Source: Acidisphaera sp035272265 (GTDB taxonomy: Bacteria; Pseudomonadota; Alphaproteobacteria; Acetobacterales; Acetobacteraceae). From it: a stretch of DNA of 6,053 nt. The stretch is taken from contig DATEQV010000213.1 in NCBI GenBank assembly GCA_035272265.1, positions 1 through 6,053 of the forward strand, written 5' to 3'. Below are positions 5,687 through 6,053 of this stretch, one piece after another. The translations under genes and the position numbers were made by a program. The first letter of the stretch is position 1, and every line of letters starts with the position of its first letter. A model generated the notes under the pieces. The model ran no database searches and was not told the origin of the DNA. It saw only the letters and a list, made by a program, of their open reading frames with translations.

Positions 5687-6053
5687 GTGCTGGATCGCCC
5701 TGGGCAGGTCCCGATCCAAGAGCGGCGGACGCGGGTCTACCCGCCTCTGCCGCCGGCCGATGCGGGCACGCAGGCGGTCAGCGTGCTGGCCGCCCTCAAC
5801 CGGCACCGGGTCGCGCTGGCGGTCAGTATCCTCGCCGCCCCGATCCTGGCCGGCGTGGCCGTCTCCCGCCTGCCGCCGCGCTACACCGCCACGGGCACGC
5901 TGATCTACGAGCCCGCCGACTACGCCCCGCGCGAGCTGCAGAGCATCCTGCGCGTCGACACCGCGTCGGACGCGGTGATGGCGAGCCAGGCCGAGGTGAT
6001 CCGCAGCCTGCCGGCCGCCGAGGCGCTGGAACGGCGCTACACCCTCACCCGGA
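5687..6053 (+). CDS. Wzz/GumC-like polysaccharide chain-length / co-polymerase protein, N-terminal part
   Basis: Such proteins sit in the inner membrane with a long periplasmic coiled-coil region and, with a Wza/GumB channel, control chain length and export of surface polysaccharide; some end in a BY-kinase domain. The 122 codons seen run off the right edge. A proline-rich cytoplasmic start (1-30) leads to a transmembrane segment at about 42-60 (VALAVSILAAPILAGVAVS), then PPRYTATGTLIYEP (63-76), the family's first periplasmic strand. The VMASQAEVIRSLPAAEALERRY stretch (from about residue 97) is the hallmark of GumC-type proteins. GTG 5687 is set by the ribosome binding site. It is transcribed away from the broken export lipoprotein gene. 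A C-terminal kinase domain cannot be judged. Confidence 0.83.
   Translation, partial: MLDRPGQVPIQERRTRVYPPLPPADAGTQAVSVLAALNRHRVALAVSILAAPILAGVAVSRLPPRYTATGTLIYEPADYAPRELQSILRVDTASDAVMASQAEVIRSLPAAEALERRYTLTR

Overview
The window is GC-rich chromosomal DNA with bacterial gene layout. The small GumB-type export lipoprotein next to a Wzz/GumC protein, the BrnT/BrnA pair, the FabI variant and the CoxL-like protein together suggest an alphaproteobacterium, possibly a sphingomonad. That placement is inference from protein character, not from a marker gene.

Left end (1-618, minus strand). The first 113 codons of an enoyl-ACP reductase (fabI) run from 618 down to about 280 and break off inside the conserved His-Ser-Ile-Ala-Phe stretch. 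From 277 to the left edge the sequence is non-coding and richly hairpinned. It starts with GTGTG, the group II intron 5' consensus, and contains short segments that pair with the last 13 exon bases exactly where IBS1 and IBS2 should lie. I read it as the 5' end (domain I) of a group II intron inserted in fabI; the rest of the intron and fabI exon 2 lie outside the window.

619-1389 (plus strand). After a shared divergent control region comes a BrnT/BrnA type II toxin-antitoxin pair. The toxin frame (780-1058) has an in-frame TGA after 30 codons, while the overlapping antitoxin gene brnA (to 1344) is intact. A 7-bp inverted repeat (1367-1389) separates brnA from the convergent gene that follows.

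1380-5540 (minus strand). Three genes lie in one direction: a polysaccharide export lipoprotein (5540-4984), an MFS transporter of YnfM type (4958-3798), and a 782-residue molybdopterin-binding subunit of the xanthine dehydrogenase / CoxL form II family (3728-1380). The export gene has a frameshift at about 5117-5131; the shifted frame stays open and joins the transporter frame, giving a composite open frame that is probably not a designed fusion. No FeS or FAD subunit for the molybdoenzyme is present in the window.

5541-6053. A divergent control region with two inverted repeats leads into a plus-strand Wzz/GumC-like chain-length / co-polymerase protein with a strong ribosome binding site. 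It runs off the right edge. With the export lipoprotein it marks the edge of an exopolysaccharide export locus.

Three separate genes are broken in 6 kb (fabI by an intron, brnT by a nonsense codon, the export gene by a frameshift). The best candidate for something unusual is the intron in the middle of a fatty-acid synthesis gene. I found no convincing new multi-gene defence or biosynthetic system.
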